NCBI GenBank assembly: GCA_945948515.1
Contig: CAMFBH010000014.1
Coordinates: 1 to 43,425 of the forward strand
From: an uncultured Clostridia bacterium
GTDB lineage: Bacteria; Bacillota; Clostridia; Oscillospirales; Acutalibacteraceae
Direction: 5' to 3'
DNA length: 43,425 nucleotides
In this document: piece after piece, positions 26,214-34,589 of the stretch
Layout: the number at the start of each line of letters is the position of its first letter
How positions within the stretch are numbered: position 1 is the first letter of the stretch
Translations under genes and position numbers: made by a program
The notes under the pieces: generated by a model
The model's input: the letters and a program-made list of their open reading frames with translations, nothing else
The model's database searches: none
What the model was told of the DNA's origin: nothing

Positions 26214-26909
26214 TTAAATATCTCCGTTTATATAGTCTAAAATACCAAGTGAATTACAAAAAGCAAGATTATTCTGATATTCATTGCTTTTTAGCCTTTC
26301 ATTTTCAGCGTAGTTGCTCATAAATCCGCATTCCACCATAACACTCGGAACAGTAGCTTTATATAAAATATAATAACTGTTGTCAGATTCTTTGTTTTGG
26401 CGGTTATTATCGTTGTTTAAAAGTAAGGTGTTAACATACTGAATAGAATCAGCAAGCTTTTTGCTGCTCTCTGAATTTGGTGCATACCATGTTTGCATTC
26501 CCCATTCGGACTCATCTGTAAAATGGTTTTGATGAATGCTTACCATAAGCGCGTTATTTGTGCTGTTTATAAAATCAAGGCGGTTATATAAATCTGATTT
26601 ATTTCTGCTTTCGCCGTTTTTGTACATTTCCTCGTCGGTTATTCTGGTAGGTCTTGTATTAATTCCCATAACACGCAAATAGTCGTTCATTAATAGCAGT
26701 ATGGCGAGATTAATATCTTTTTCAAGAGTTCCGTCCTGAGCAATTGTGCCGGAATCTTTTCCTCCGTGCCCTGCATCAAGAACAACGGTAAACTTACTGT
26801 AAATTCTTCCGGAGGAAGCCTGAGATATTTTTTGAAATGCACTATTTATTCCAAAACAGCATGAATACGTAAAGCACAAAACCAAAAGTAAAACAATCGC
26901 TCTTTTCAT
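26214..26909 (-). CDS. cwlD: N-acetylmuramoyl-L-alanine amidase, CwlD-like
   Basis: A 231-residue Amidase_3-type zinc enzyme resembling CwlD, the spore-cortex amidase needed to make muramic-delta-lactam. A signal peptide is at about 1-22 (KRAIVLLLVLCFTYSCCFG), followed by the catalytic domain: H48 in VVLDAGHGGKDSG, E63, H126 and H129 in SIHQNHF, and E193 in VMVECGFMSN. The amidase domain makes up nearly the entire mature protein, with no wall-binding repeats, as in CwlD. It is first of a two-gene unit with radA. A related housekeeping amidase is possible, but the size and the spore-lineage context favour CwlD. Confidence 0.88.
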   Translation of the reverse strand: MKRAIVLLLVLCFTYSCCFGINSAFQKISQASSGRIYSKFTVVLDAGHGGKDSGTIAQDGTLEKDINLAILLLMNDYLRVMGINTRPTRITDEEMYKNGESRNKSDLYNRLDFINSTNNALMVSIHQNHFTDESEWGMQTWYAPNSESSKKLADSIQYVNTLLLNNDNNRQNKESDNSYYILYKATVPSVMVECGFMSNYAENERLKSNEYQNNLAFCNSLGILDYINGDI

Positions 26910-26936
26910 ATAATCACCATGTAATTATATGAATTA

Positions 26937-26965
26937 ATTATATACCATTATCCGTAATCAAACAA
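26937..26965 (-). promoter_or_regulatory. Predicted promoter of cwlD-radA
   Basis: On the minus strand TTGTTT (26960-26965) and a perfect TATAAT (26937-26942) are spaced by 17 bases, just upstream of cwlD. It has the vegetative sigma-A form; a sporulation-sigma pattern is not obvious. Confidence 0.55.
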
Positions 26966-26972
26966 GATTATA

Positions 26973-27001
26973 TTGCATTTTTCTTTTATCAAATATATAA
27001 T
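26973..27001 (+). promoter_or_regulatory. Predicted promoter of the D-2-hydroxyacid dehydrogenase gene
   Basis: TTGCAT (26973-26978) and TATAAT (26996-27001) are spaced by 17 bases, about 25 bases ahead of the dehydrogenase start codon. It is divergent from the cwlD promoter next to it. Confidence 0.65.
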
Positions 27002-27025
27002 TATATTTGAAAGGCGGTAACTAAT

Positions 27026-27985
27026 ATGAAGATAGTTAATTTAGACGGATGCACAACAAATCCCGGAGATCAGAGCTGGGAAAAATTTGAAAAGCTCGGA
27101 GAATTTACTGTTTATGACAGAACATCACCCGATTTAATTATTGAACGCGCAAAGGATGCAGATGTTCTTATAATTAATAAAACCGTTATTACAAAAGAGA
27201 TACTTGAAAATTTGCCTAAGCTGAAATATATCGGACTTCAATCAACAGGCTACAATGTTGTTGATTGCAAAACTGCTAAAGAAAAAGGAATAACCGTTTG
27301 CAATATTCCCTCTTATTCAACTAATGCTGTTGCTCAGCTTGTTTTTGCGTTTATTCTCCAAACAACTAACCAAGTTGCGCTTCACAGTGATTCTGTAAAA
27401 AACGGTGATTGGAGCAAATGTCCTGATTTTTGTTATTGGAAAACTCCTCTTAGTGAGCTTGACGGAAAAACAATAGGGATTATAGGCTTCGGTTCAATCG
27501 GAAGAAGAGTTGCCGAGATTGCCGAAGCGTTTAATATGAATGTTCTCGCTTATTCTCTCCGACCGAAGGATTTAAACGGACTAAAAAAAACAAGCTTTGT
27601 TGATTTCGATACTGTTATTTCTCAATCTGATTTTGTTAGCTGCCATTGTCCTTTAACTCCCGAAACAAATTCCTTAATTAATGAAGAAGCACTAAAGAAG
27701 ATGAAAAAGAGCGCAGTTCTTATTAATACATCAAGAGGTCCTGTTGTTGATGAAGCAGCACTTGCAAAAGCTCTTAAAGAAGGTGAAATTGCTTTTGCCT
27801 GCCTTGATGTTCTTGAGCAGGAGCCTCCGAAAGCAGATAATCCCCTATTCAATATCGAAAACTGCATAATTACTCCCCATATTGCTTGGGCAGCCTTCGA
27901 AACGAGAAAAAGGCTTCTTGATATTCTCTATGATAATTTAACTGCCTATATCAGTGGTAATCCACAGAATGTTGTTAATAAATAA
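27026..27985 (+). CDS. D-2-hydroxyacid dehydrogenase (glycerate/hydroxypyruvate type)
   Basis: This 319-residue NAD-dependent enzyme belongs to the D-isomer-specific 2-hydroxyacid dehydrogenase family. The NAD loop GFGSIG is at 154-159 with the catalytic set R237 (NTSRGPVVDE), E266 (LEQEPP) and H285 (TPHIAWAA). The opening MKIVNLDG and the HIAWAA (not HxG) active-site loop favour hydroxypyruvate/glycerate dehydrogenase over lactate dehydrogenase. It lacks an ACT domain, so it is not SerA of the long type. It is a single-gene unit with a promoter and a terminator of its own, in the divergent gap to cwlD. The physiological substrate is not certain. Confidence 0.9.
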   Translation: MKIVNLDGCTTNPGDQSWEKFEKLGEFTVYDRTSPDLIIERAKDADVLIINKTVITKEILENLPKLKYIGLQSTGYNVVDCKTAKEKGITVCNIPSYSTNAVAQLVFAFILQTTNQVALHSDSVKNGDWSKCPDFCYWKTPLSELDGKTIGIIGFGSIGRRVAEIAEAFNMNVLAYSLRPKDLNGLKKTSFVDFDTVISQSDFVSCHCPLTPETNSLINEEALKKMKKSAVLINTSRGPVVDEAALAKALKEGEIAFACLDVLEQEPPKADNPLFNIENCIITPHIAWAAFETRKRLLDILYDNLTAYISGNPQNVVNK

Positions 27986-27988
27986 ATT

Positions 27989-28028
27989 AAACACCTGTAT
28001 GTTTCCTTTTACATACAGGTGTTTTTTT
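27989..28028. terminator. Bidirectional terminator after the dehydrogenase and aldo/keto reductase
   Basis: AAACACCTGTATGT (27989-28002) and ACATACAGGTGTTT (28011-28024) form a 14-base stem with an eight-base loop, followed by a T-run to 28028. Being between convergent genes it may end both transcripts. Confidence 0.9.
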
Positions 28029-28029
28029 A

Positions 28030-28875
28030 CTAAAAATCAATTTCGTCAGAAGAAGCATGGGATTTGCCATAGGGTTTGAGATTATTAATTAGTATAATAT
28101 CCTCATCCGATAGGCAGAAATCAAATACATCAAAATTCTCTTTAATTCTGCTTGCAGTCAGCGATTTCGGAATTGGAATTATTCCATTTTGAATTTCCCA
28201 TCTAAGGCAAATTTGAGCGGGAGTTTTAGAATATTTATCAGCTAATTGCGATAAAACGGAATTATTAAGCGCGGAGCTTCGTCCGAGCGGACTCCATGCT
28301 TCAACGGCAATTTCATTAGCTTTACAGTATTCTGCAATGTCAAATTGCGAATAGCCGGGATGAAATTCAATCTGATTTACCATTGGTTTTATTTCGGCTG
28401 TTTCCATTAATTCATCTATGTGATGAGGCAAAAAATTGCTTAATCCAATTGCTTTTACCTTATTTTCTTTATATAAAGTTTCAAGTGCTTTCCAGGTTGA
28501 AGCATTAATAGATTTTGCTTCTTTACCGAATTGTTTTTCATTCGCAGGCCAATGAATTAAATATATATCAATATAATCAACGCCCAATTTTTCTATGCTT
28601 TCTTCAAATGCCTTGAGCGTACTTTCGTAACCTCTGTCAGTATTCCAAACCTTAGTTGTTAAAAAAACGCTCTCACGGGGCAAATCAGAGGCTTTTATTG
28701 CATTGCCTACACCCGATTCGTTTTTATAGAAAGAAGCGGTATCAATTAGCCTGTATCCTTCATTCAATGCGCATGTTACTGCATTGAAAACGCTGTCCCC
28801 TTCTTCAGCAAGATAAGTTCCGAATCCGATTGTGGGAATTTCAAAACCGTTATTAAGCTTAATACTATTCTTCAT
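28030..28875 (-). CDS. Aldo/keto reductase
   Basis: This 281-residue enzyme is a classic aldo/keto reductase with the full catalytic tetrad D45, Y50, K75 and H108 (LIDTASFYKNE, TTKVW, YLIHWP). It has the typical barrel and the C-terminal LPIPKSLTA-like IPIPKSLTASRIKENFDVFD segment that binds NADP. It resembles the 2,5-diketo-D-gluconate reductase group. Its start codon lies one base past the last permease stop, so it is read from the same transcript as the nucleoside-uptake genes. That placement hints at a job on a sugar aldehyde or ketone from nucleoside breakdown (for example the ribose moiety), but no substrate is demonstrated. Confidence 0.9.
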   Translation of the reverse strand: MKNSIKLNNGFEIPTIGFGTYLAEEGDSVFNAVTCALNEGYRLIDTASFYKNESGVGNAIKASDLPRESVFLTTKVWNTDRGYESTLKAFEESIEKLGVDYIDIYLIHWPANEKQFGKEAKSINASTWKALETLYKENKVKAIGLSNFLPHHIDELMETAEIKPMVNQIEFHPGYSQFDIAEYCKANEIAVEAWSPLGRSSALNNSVLSQLADKYSKTPAQICLRWEIQNGIIPIPKSLTASRIKENFDVFDFCLSDEDIILINNLKPYGKSHASSDEIDF

Positions 28876-28876
28876 A

Positions 28877-29878
28877 TCATCGCTCTTCTCTGAAATACGG
28901 TAGTCCTAAGTATCCCGGAGGTTGATTTTCTCTCTTGTTTCTTGCGCTTACAATAATTAAAACGATTATTGTAACAATGTACGGAAGCATTTTGAAAAGC
29001 TCCTGAGTGCTGAGAGCGAGACCGGGAATGAAGAGATAAACGATATAGAGTCCACCGAAAAGAATTGAACCGAATATAGCAAAATCAGGTTTCCAAATAG
29101 CAAAAATTACAAGAGCTATTGCGAGCCAGCCTCTGTCTCCGAAGCCTTCGTTAGACCAAACTCCGTTTGCATAGTCCATAACATAGAACAATCCGCCGAG
29201 TCCTGCTATTATGCTTCCGATACATGTTGCAAGATATTTAGACCTTTCAACATTGATTCCGGCAGCATCGGCAGTTGCAGGATTTTCTCCTACTGCTCTG
29301 AGATGAAGACCGCCTTTTGTGCGCTTTAAGAAAATAGCGCAAAGAACAGCAATGATAATTGCAAGATAGGTCATAAATCCGTAAGACAGAAATACTTTTC
29401 CAAACCATCCGGTTGTTTCGGCAAAAGGCAGAGTAACTCTGAAATATGCGCTTGTTTTTGTTAAAGCAACTGACGGAATATCACTGTCTGTAAGCGAAAC
29501 AAGTGAAGCGCCGAAGAAGTTTCCGAAGCCTACGCCGAAGGTTGTCATTGCAAGACCTGTTACATTTTGATTTGCTCTTAATGTTACGGTAAGGAAGCAA
29601 TAAATCAATCCCATAAGTAACGAGCCGATTATTGTGCATATCATTGGAATGAACACTGCAAGAAATGCATTAACCGTTCCGCCGTCGCGCAGGGATTCTT
29701 CGTAAAGAAATGCTCCTATAACGCCGCTGATTCCGCCAACATACATAATTCCGGGAATACCGAGATTAAGATTTCCTGATTTTTCAGTGAGGATTTCTCC
29801 GGTTGAACCGTAAAGAATCGGAATTCCCTGAAGTATTGCACGCTGAATTAAGGTAATGATTGCAGTTGATGTTACCAT
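28877..29878 (-). CDS. Nucleoside ABC transporter permease, second
   Basis: This 333-residue permease has about nine hydrophobic helices and belongs to the inner-membrane family used by the BMP-type nucleoside importers (the YufQ/NupQ group), with relatives in the ribose permeases. Visible conserved stretches are GIPILYGSTGEILTEKSGNL near residue 19, LRAVGENPATADAAGINVER near 193 and YNEGFGDRGWLAIALVIFA-like segments toward the C-terminus. It abuts the upstream permease (one base apart) and the aldo/keto reductase. It should form the channel with the other permease. Substrate choice is set by the lipoprotein, so nucleoside import is inferred from the operon. Confidence 0.9.
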   Translation of the reverse strand: MVTSTAIITLIQRAILQGIPILYGSTGEILTEKSGNLNLGIPGIMYVGGISGVIGAFLYEESLRDGGTVNAFLAVFIPMICTIIGSLLMGLIYCFLTVTLRANQNVTGLAMTTFGVGFGNFFGASLVSLTDSDIPSVALTKTSAYFRVTLPFAETTGWFGKVFLSYGFMTYLAIIIAVLCAIFLKRTKGGLHLRAVGENPATADAAGINVERSKYLATCIGSIIAGLGGLFYVMDYANGVWSNEGFGDRGWLAIALVIFAIWKPDFAIFGSILFGGLYIVYLFIPGLALSTQELFKMLPYIVTIIVLIIVSARNKRENQPPGYLGLPYFREER

Positions 29879-29879
29879 A

Positions 29880-30983
29880 TTACTTTACCTCCTTGCGTGT
29901 GTGAAATTTAATCTGGTAGTTAATAAAGAACTCGCTTCCGATGATGAAAAACAGTATTATTCCGGTAATAATATCCGAAAATGACTGATTAAGTCTGAAC
30001 ACTGTTGAAATCTCGTTAGCTCCCCTTTCAAGAAAAACAAGGAGAAAAGTTGTGAATATCATATATATCGGATTAAATTTAGCTAGCCATGATACCATGA
30101 TTGCGGTAAATCCACGGTTATTTGCGGTTGTTGTTGTTATAGTGTGGTTTGTTCCGCCAACAAGTAAAAGACCTGCAATTCCGCAAACTGCACCGGATAA
30201 GAGCATTGTTCTTATAATTACTTTTTTAACATTAATTCCAATATATTTGGCGGTGTTTTCACTCTCACCTACAACAGAAATTTCGTAACCATGCTTGCTG
30301 TATTTAAGATAAAGATACATTAAAACAGTTATTACCAAAACAACAATAACATTCAAAAGGTAGTCATATTCGCCGATTACGGGAAGCCAGCCTTCCTGAT
30401 TTGTTTGGTTAATAATTCCGATTGTTCCCGAACCCTTCGGAACCTCCCAAATATTTACAAAATATGAAACAAGCTGAATACCAACATAGTTCATCATAAG
30501 CGTGAACAATGTTTCATTGGTGTTATATTTTGCTTTAAAAATTGCAGGAATTACAGCCCATATAGCACCGGCAGCTATACTGGAAATTATCATGAGCAAT
30601 ATAAGAAGTGTATTTGGAATTTTTCCGCCGAGACAAATCATACAAGCGGCTGTTGCAAGTCCTCCGATAAGAACCTGACCTTCACCTCCGATATTCCAAA
30701 AACGCATTTTAAATGCAGGGGTTAATGCAAGCGAAACGCATAAAAGTATTGCGATATTTTGAAGTAAATTCCAAATTCTTCGTGATGACCCGAAAGCACC
30801 GTCAATCATAGTTGAAAAGATACTTATAGGATTTTCATCCGTTAAAAACAAGGTTAGAAGCGCAGACACCATTAGAGCCAGAATAATAGCTATAATTCTT
30901 ATTGCCCAGGAATAGTACCAAGGAAGACTGTCTCTTTTAGCAATATGAAAAAGCGGTTCGTGAGTTTTTTGCTTTTTACTCAT
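29880..30983 (-). CDS. Nucleoside ABC transporter permease, first
   Basis: A 367-residue permease with eight to ten hydrophobic helices, of the same family as its partner (YufP/NupP group). It has a cytosolic N-terminal tail of about 25 residues (SKKQKTHEPLFHIAKRDSLP) and the loop KHGYEISVVGESENTAKYIG near residue 229, whose GES/ENTAKY motif is shared with the second permease (GEN/PATADA). Conserved segments include the WNIGGEGQVLIGGLA-like helix near 91. It begins inside the ATPase gene (eight-base overlap), which couples translation and balances the subunits. Together with the ATPase and lipoprotein it completes an importer for nucleosides. Confidence 0.9.
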   Translation of the reverse strand: MSKKQKTHEPLFHIAKRDSLPWYYSWAIRIIAIILALMVSALLTLFLTDENPISIFSTMIDGAFGSSRRIWNLLQNIAILLCVSLALTPAFKMRFWNIGGEGQVLIGGLATAACMICLGGKIPNTLLILLMIISSIAAGAIWAVIPAIFKAKYNTNETLFTLMMNYVGIQLVSYFVNIWEVPKGSGTIGIINQTNQEGWLPVIGEYDYLLNVIVVLVITVLMYLYLKYSKHGYEISVVGESENTAKYIGINVKKVIIRTMLLSGAVCGIAGLLLVGGTNHTITTTTANNRGFTAIMVSWLAKFNPIYMIFTTFLLVFLERGANEISTVFRLNQSFSDIITGIILFFIIGSEFFINYQIKFHTRKEVK

Positions 30984-32511
30984 TGTTTTTCTCCTCCTTT
31001 GAATCCTGTGTCATAAGAATACCGATTTCTTCTTTTACGGCAGTTCTTCCGTCTACAATACCGGTTATTCTACCTGAATTAATTACCATTATTCTGTCAC
31101 AAAGTTCAATCAATACATCGAGATCCTCACCGACAAAAATAATAGCAACTCCATTTTCCTTTTGCTTTGTGAGAAGATTATAGATTGTGTAGGATGAATT
31201 AATATCAAGTCCTCTTACGGGATAAGCAACCATTAATACTTTAGGATTTGAAGCTATTTCTCTTCCAACAAGAACCTTTTGAACATTACCGCCAGAAAGG
31301 CGTCTGACAGGAGTTGTTGCATTAGGAGTAACAACCTCAAGACTTTTGATAATGCTTTCGGCAAGATCTTTTGGCTTTTTTCTGTCAAGAAAAACAGAGT
31401 TACCTTTTTTGTAGCTTCTGAGCATCATATTATCAATAATATCCATATTGCCCACAAGACCCATTCCGAGTCTGTCCTCGGGTACAAAGGAAAGGCGAAC
31501 TCCCAAATCTCTGATTTGTGTTGGACTTTTATCTCTAAGATTTACTGTTTCTCCGCCGGTCATATAGAGGATTTCTCCATCGCTTAGATGGTGCAGTCCG
31601 GCGATTGATTCAAGAAGCTCACGCTGTCCGCTTCCGGCAATTCCGGCAATTCCGAGAATTTCTCCGGATCGTGCTGTGAAAGAAATATCTTTAATAACTT
31701 CCCTGCCATCTGAATTGGTGGCAGTAATGTTTTTAACAATGAGTCGATCTTTCGGATTAACGGGATCCGGTCTTTCAATATTGAGCGAAATCTTTTTACC
31801 AACCATCATTTCGGTCAATGACTGTTCGGTTGCATCTTTAGTTTCAACGGTTCCGATGTATTCACCTTTTCTCAGAACCGAAACTCTGTCAGTTAACTCC
31901 AAAACCTCATGGAGCTTATGAGTAATAATTATAATAGCCTTGTTATCCTCACGCATACGACGGAGAATACCAAATAATTTACTTGTTTCCTGCGGTGTTA
32001 AAACAGCGGTAGGCTCGTCCAAAATAAGAATATCGGCACCCCTGTACAGCACCTTTATAATTTCAACGGTCTGTTTTTCGGAAACAGACATTTCGTATAT
32101 TTTGCTGTCTAAATTTATTTCAAAACCGTATTTTTCAATAATTTTTTGTACTCGTTTTTTTGCCTGTTTAATATTATATTTTTCATTGTCATTTACTCCG
32201 AGAACAATATTCTCGGTAGCAGAAAATACATCAACAAGCTTGAAATGTTGATGTATCATTCCGATTTTATATTTGAATGAATCTTTCGGCGATTTAATTA
32301 CAACTTCCTCGCCGTTAACAAAAATTTGACCCTCATCAGGATAGTAAATGCCCGAAAGCATATTCATCAGCGTTGTTTTTCCGCTGCCGTTTTCTCCTAA
32401 AATTGCTAAAATTTCGCCCTTACGGACTTGCAGATCAACATCTTTATTTGCAACAACTTGACCGAATACTTTAGTTACGCCCTTTAGTTCAATTGCTAAT
32501 GGATTACTCAT
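30976..32511 (-). CDS. Nucleoside ABC transporter ATPase (two ABC domains)
   Basis: This 511-residue protein has two fused ABC ATPase domains, as in the ribose/galactose and nucleoside importers (RbsA/NupO-like). Domain one has Walker A GENGSGKTT and Walker B LILDEPTAVLT; domain two has a degenerate Walker A (AGIAGSGQRELLE) and a complete signature LSGGNVQKVLVGRE. This pairing of one intact and one weak nucleotide site is normal for the family. The ATG at 32511 is preceded by GGAGGTG; an ORF start eight codons earlier would begin before the ribosome site. It overlaps the first permease by eight bases. A stem-loop separates it from the lipoprotein gene. Confidence 0.95.
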   Translation of the reverse strand: MSNPLAIELKGVTKVFGQVVANKDVDLQVRKGEILAILGENGSGKTTLMNMLSGIYYPDEGQIFVNGEEVVIKSPKDSFKYKIGMIHQHFKLVDVFSATENIVLGVNDNEKYNIKQAKKRVQKIIEKYGFEINLDSKIYEMSVSEKQTVEIIKVLYRGADILILDEPTAVLTPQETSKLFGILRRMREDNKAIIIITHKLHEVLELTDRVSVLRKGEYIGTVETKDATEQSLTEMMVGKKISLNIERPDPVNPKDRLIVKNITATNSDGREVIKDISFTARSGEILGIAGIAGSGQRELLESIAGLHHLSDGEILYMTGGETVNLRDKSPTQIRDLGVRLSFVPEDRLGMGLVGNMDIIDNMMLRSYKKGNSVFLDRKKPKDLAESIIKSLEVVTPNATTPVRRLSGGNVQKVLVGREIASNPKVLMVAYPVRGLDINSSYTIYNLLTKQKENGVAIIFVGEDLDVLIELCDRIMVINSGRITGIVDGRTAVKEEIGILMTQDSKEEKNNE

Positions 32512-32543
32512 TGCGCACCTCCGCGAAAACTCCACAAAATATT

Positions 32544-32572
32544 TCCGTGACCGCGGTGAACACGGTCACGGA
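32544..32572 (-). terminator. Stem-loop between lipoprotein and ATPase genes
   Basis: TCCGTGACCG (32544-32553) and CGGTCACGGA (32563-32572) form a perfect 10-base stem with a nine-base loop. On the minus strand it is followed by AAATATTTTG, a weak T-run. It probably reduces read-through into the ATPase and permeases, or protects the lipoprotein message, since binding proteins are needed in excess. Confidence 0.7.
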
Positions 32573-32601
32573 TTTTTACATTTCAGTAAAATATTGTAAT
32601 T

Positions 32602-33846
32602 TTAGCTGCCGTAGTTCTCGTCAAGAAGAGTAATTCCGTCAATTCTTACATCAAAGTAAGGAGCTGAACGGAATTCAGACTCATGGAAATAACCGTCTGA
32701 GATAACTTCGGTATCTGCTTCATAGTTTGCATCTGTGTCAACATCTGCCTTGTAAGAATCAAGTTTCTTTCCGTCAACAGTAAATGTTGTGGTATCGAAA
32801 ACATGAAGTGTTCCGTCTTTAAGCTTAGCTTTAGCTGCATCAATAGCTTCCTTGGTGCCCTTTGCAGCAGCTTTATCGTTTATACTTGTGAGAAGAACTG
32901 AATCGGTAGCAATTGTGCCTGACCAGTCTGTATCGATAGCTTTGCCATCTTTAACACAAGTAATTGCATATTCGAAATAAGGAGCCCAGTTAATTCTTGA
33001 AGAAACAATGAATGTATTGGGGCATGCATTTTCTGTGCTTCCGTTGTATGAAACATTGGGAACACCTGCGTTCTCACAAGCGGTGGGAGCGCCCATTGAA
33101 TCAGCATGCTGACTGATAAGCTTACATCCGTTTGAGATGAGCTTGTTAGCAGCTTCTTTTTCAAGTGTTTCATTGTACCAAGAACCTGTGAATGTAACTT
33201 CCATAGTTGCTGTGGGGCAAACTGAACGAGCGCCGAGGAAGAATGAAGTATATCCTGATACAACCTCTGCGTATGTGAATGCGCCTACATAACCGATTTT
33301 TGCTTCATCAGCTTTAAATTCGCCTGCATCAATCATTTCATTGAGCTTCATACCTGCTGCAATACCTGCAAGATAGCGGCCTTCATAAATTGAAGCAAAA
33401 GCGTTATGGTAGTTAGCAAGACCCTCTGTGTGAGCCTTAGTACCTGTTGCATGGCAATACTGAACTTCAGGATGAGCCTTAGCGGATTTAATGAGATAGT
33501 CCTCATGACCGAAGCTATCTGCAAAAATGAATGTGCAGCCCTGATCTACAAGGTCTTCTGCTGCTTCATAGCACTCGTTGCCCTCGGGAATATTTGTTTT
33601 GTAAATTCTGTTTTTCTCGCTGATACCAAGAGCATCACAAGCCTCATCTGCAGCGTTGATGAAGTTGAGGTCGTAGGTAGAGTTGCTGTCGTGTAAGAAA
33701 ATGAAACCTACTTTCATGTCTGTTGCAGCAGCAGTTCCGTTGTCATTAGATGCATCTGCATCATTTCCCTTTGAACAGCCTGCAAAGCATGCTACTGCTA
33801 AAAGAGCGGCAAGAATTACTGCAACAATTTTTTTGGTTGTTTTCAT
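32602..33846 (-). CDS. BMP-family nucleoside-binding lipoprotein
   Basis: This 414-residue protein is a solute-binding lipoprotein of the basic membrane protein (BMP/PnrA/Med) family, which captures purine nucleosides for an ABC importer. The lipobox is FAGC near residue 23 after a hydrophobic signal; residue 24 onward is an acidic spacer (NDADASNDNG). The conserved core VGFIFLHDSNSTYDLNFINA starts near residue 47, and the family pattern continues with IFADSFGHEDY, YEGRYLAGIAAG and IGYVGAFTY. The gene follows xpt and precedes the ATPase and permeases. The binding specificity, for example for purine nucleosides, is inferred from the family and from xpt beside it. Confidence 0.92.
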   Translation of the reverse strand: MKTTKKIVAVILAALLAVACFAGCSKGNDADASNDNGTAAATDMKVGFIFLHDSNSTYDLNFINAADEACDALGISEKNRIYKTNIPEGNECYEAAEDLVDQGCTFIFADSFGHEDYLIKSAKAHPEVQYCHATGTKAHTEGLANYHNAFASIYEGRYLAGIAAGMKLNEMIDAGEFKADEAKIGYVGAFTYAEVVSGYTSFFLGARSVCPTATMEVTFTGSWYNETLEKEAANKLISNGCKLISQHADSMGAPTACENAGVPNVSYNGSTENACPNTFIVSSRINWAPYFEYAITCVKDGKAIDTDWSGTIATDSVLLTSINDKAAAKGTKEAIDAAKAKLKDGTLHVFDTTTFTVDGKKLDSYKADVDTDANYEADTEVISDGYFHESEFRSAPYFDVRIDGITLLDENYGS

Positions 33847-33899
33847 AAAACTTCCTCCGTTATAAAATATATATATTATTTGGCGTTAAAGCCGAATAA

Positions 33900-34478
33900 T
33901 CACTCTCTGAAGTTAACAGTTCCGGTTTTTGCATCCATACTGTCAACAATGGCAAGAGATTCAAGCTTTATTCCTCGCTCTCTTAATTTATCTCCGCCGT
34001 GCTGAAACCCCTTTTCGATAACAATTCCGCAGCCTTTAAGCTCTGCACCTGATTCATCAACAATTCTTATGAGTCCTTCAAGTGCATTTCCTATTGCAAG
34101 AAAATCGTCAATAATTAAAACCTTATCTTTTGGAGAAAGGAATTTTTTTGAAACAATAACATCATAAGTGTTTCCGTGAGTAAAGGAAGCAATTTTTGTT
34201 GTGTAAACATCTCCTGCAATATTTTTTGACTGATGCTTCTTTGCAAAAACAAGCGGACAATGAAAATACTGCGCAACCATTGAAGCAATTGCGATTCCCG
34301 AAGATTCAATTGTTAGTATTTTATTAATACCGTCATCTTTAAACAGCCTGTAAAATTCTTTACCGATTTCAGTCATAAAAGGAAAATCAATTTGATGATT
34401 AAGAAAGCTGTCAACTTTCAAAATATTTCCTTCGTAAACTTCGCCGTCAGTACGAATTTTTTGTTTTAATAACTCCAT
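33900..34478 (-). CDS. xpt: Xanthine phosphoribosyltransferase
   Basis: Xpt (192 residues) converts xanthine and PRPP to XMP in purine salvage. The type I PRPP motif VLIIDDFLAIGNALEGLI (about 119-136) is complete, and the opening MELLKQKIRTDGEVYEGN and VDSFLNHQIDFPFM are the standard N-terminus. The phrase FAKKHQSKNIAGDVYTT near residue 81 is diagnostic. The gene heads the minus-strand unit xpt, lipoprotein, ATPase, permeases. I find no purine riboswitch in the about 110-base gap upstream, unlike the classic Bacillus xpt leader, so control here must be through another mechanism. Confidence 0.97.
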   Translation of the reverse strand: MELLKQKIRTDGEVYEGNILKVDSFLNHQIDFPFMTEIGKEFYRLFKDDGINKILTIESSGIAIASMVAQYFHCPLVFAKKHQSKNIAGDVYTTKIASFTHGNTYDVIVSKKFLSPKDKVLIIDDFLAIGNALEGLIRIVDESGAELKGCGIVIEKGFQHGGDKLRERGIKLESLAIVDSMDAKTGTVNFRE

Positions 34479-34506
34479 AAAAACACCACAAAAAATAATA
34501 TACTAT

Positions 34507-34535
34507 ATTTTAAAATAATTCGACAAATATTTCAA
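34507..34535 (-). promoter_or_regulatory. Predicted sigma-A promoter of the xpt operon
   Basis: On the minus strand TTGAAA (34530-34535) and TAAAAT (34507-34512) are spaced by 17 bases, giving a leader of about 25 bases ahead of xpt. A leader this short leaves no space for an aptamer. Confidence 0.65.
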
Positions 34536-34589
34536 TTTAAATAAAACATTGTAATAATATTGTAACTATGTTTAAAAGACAAAAATCAG

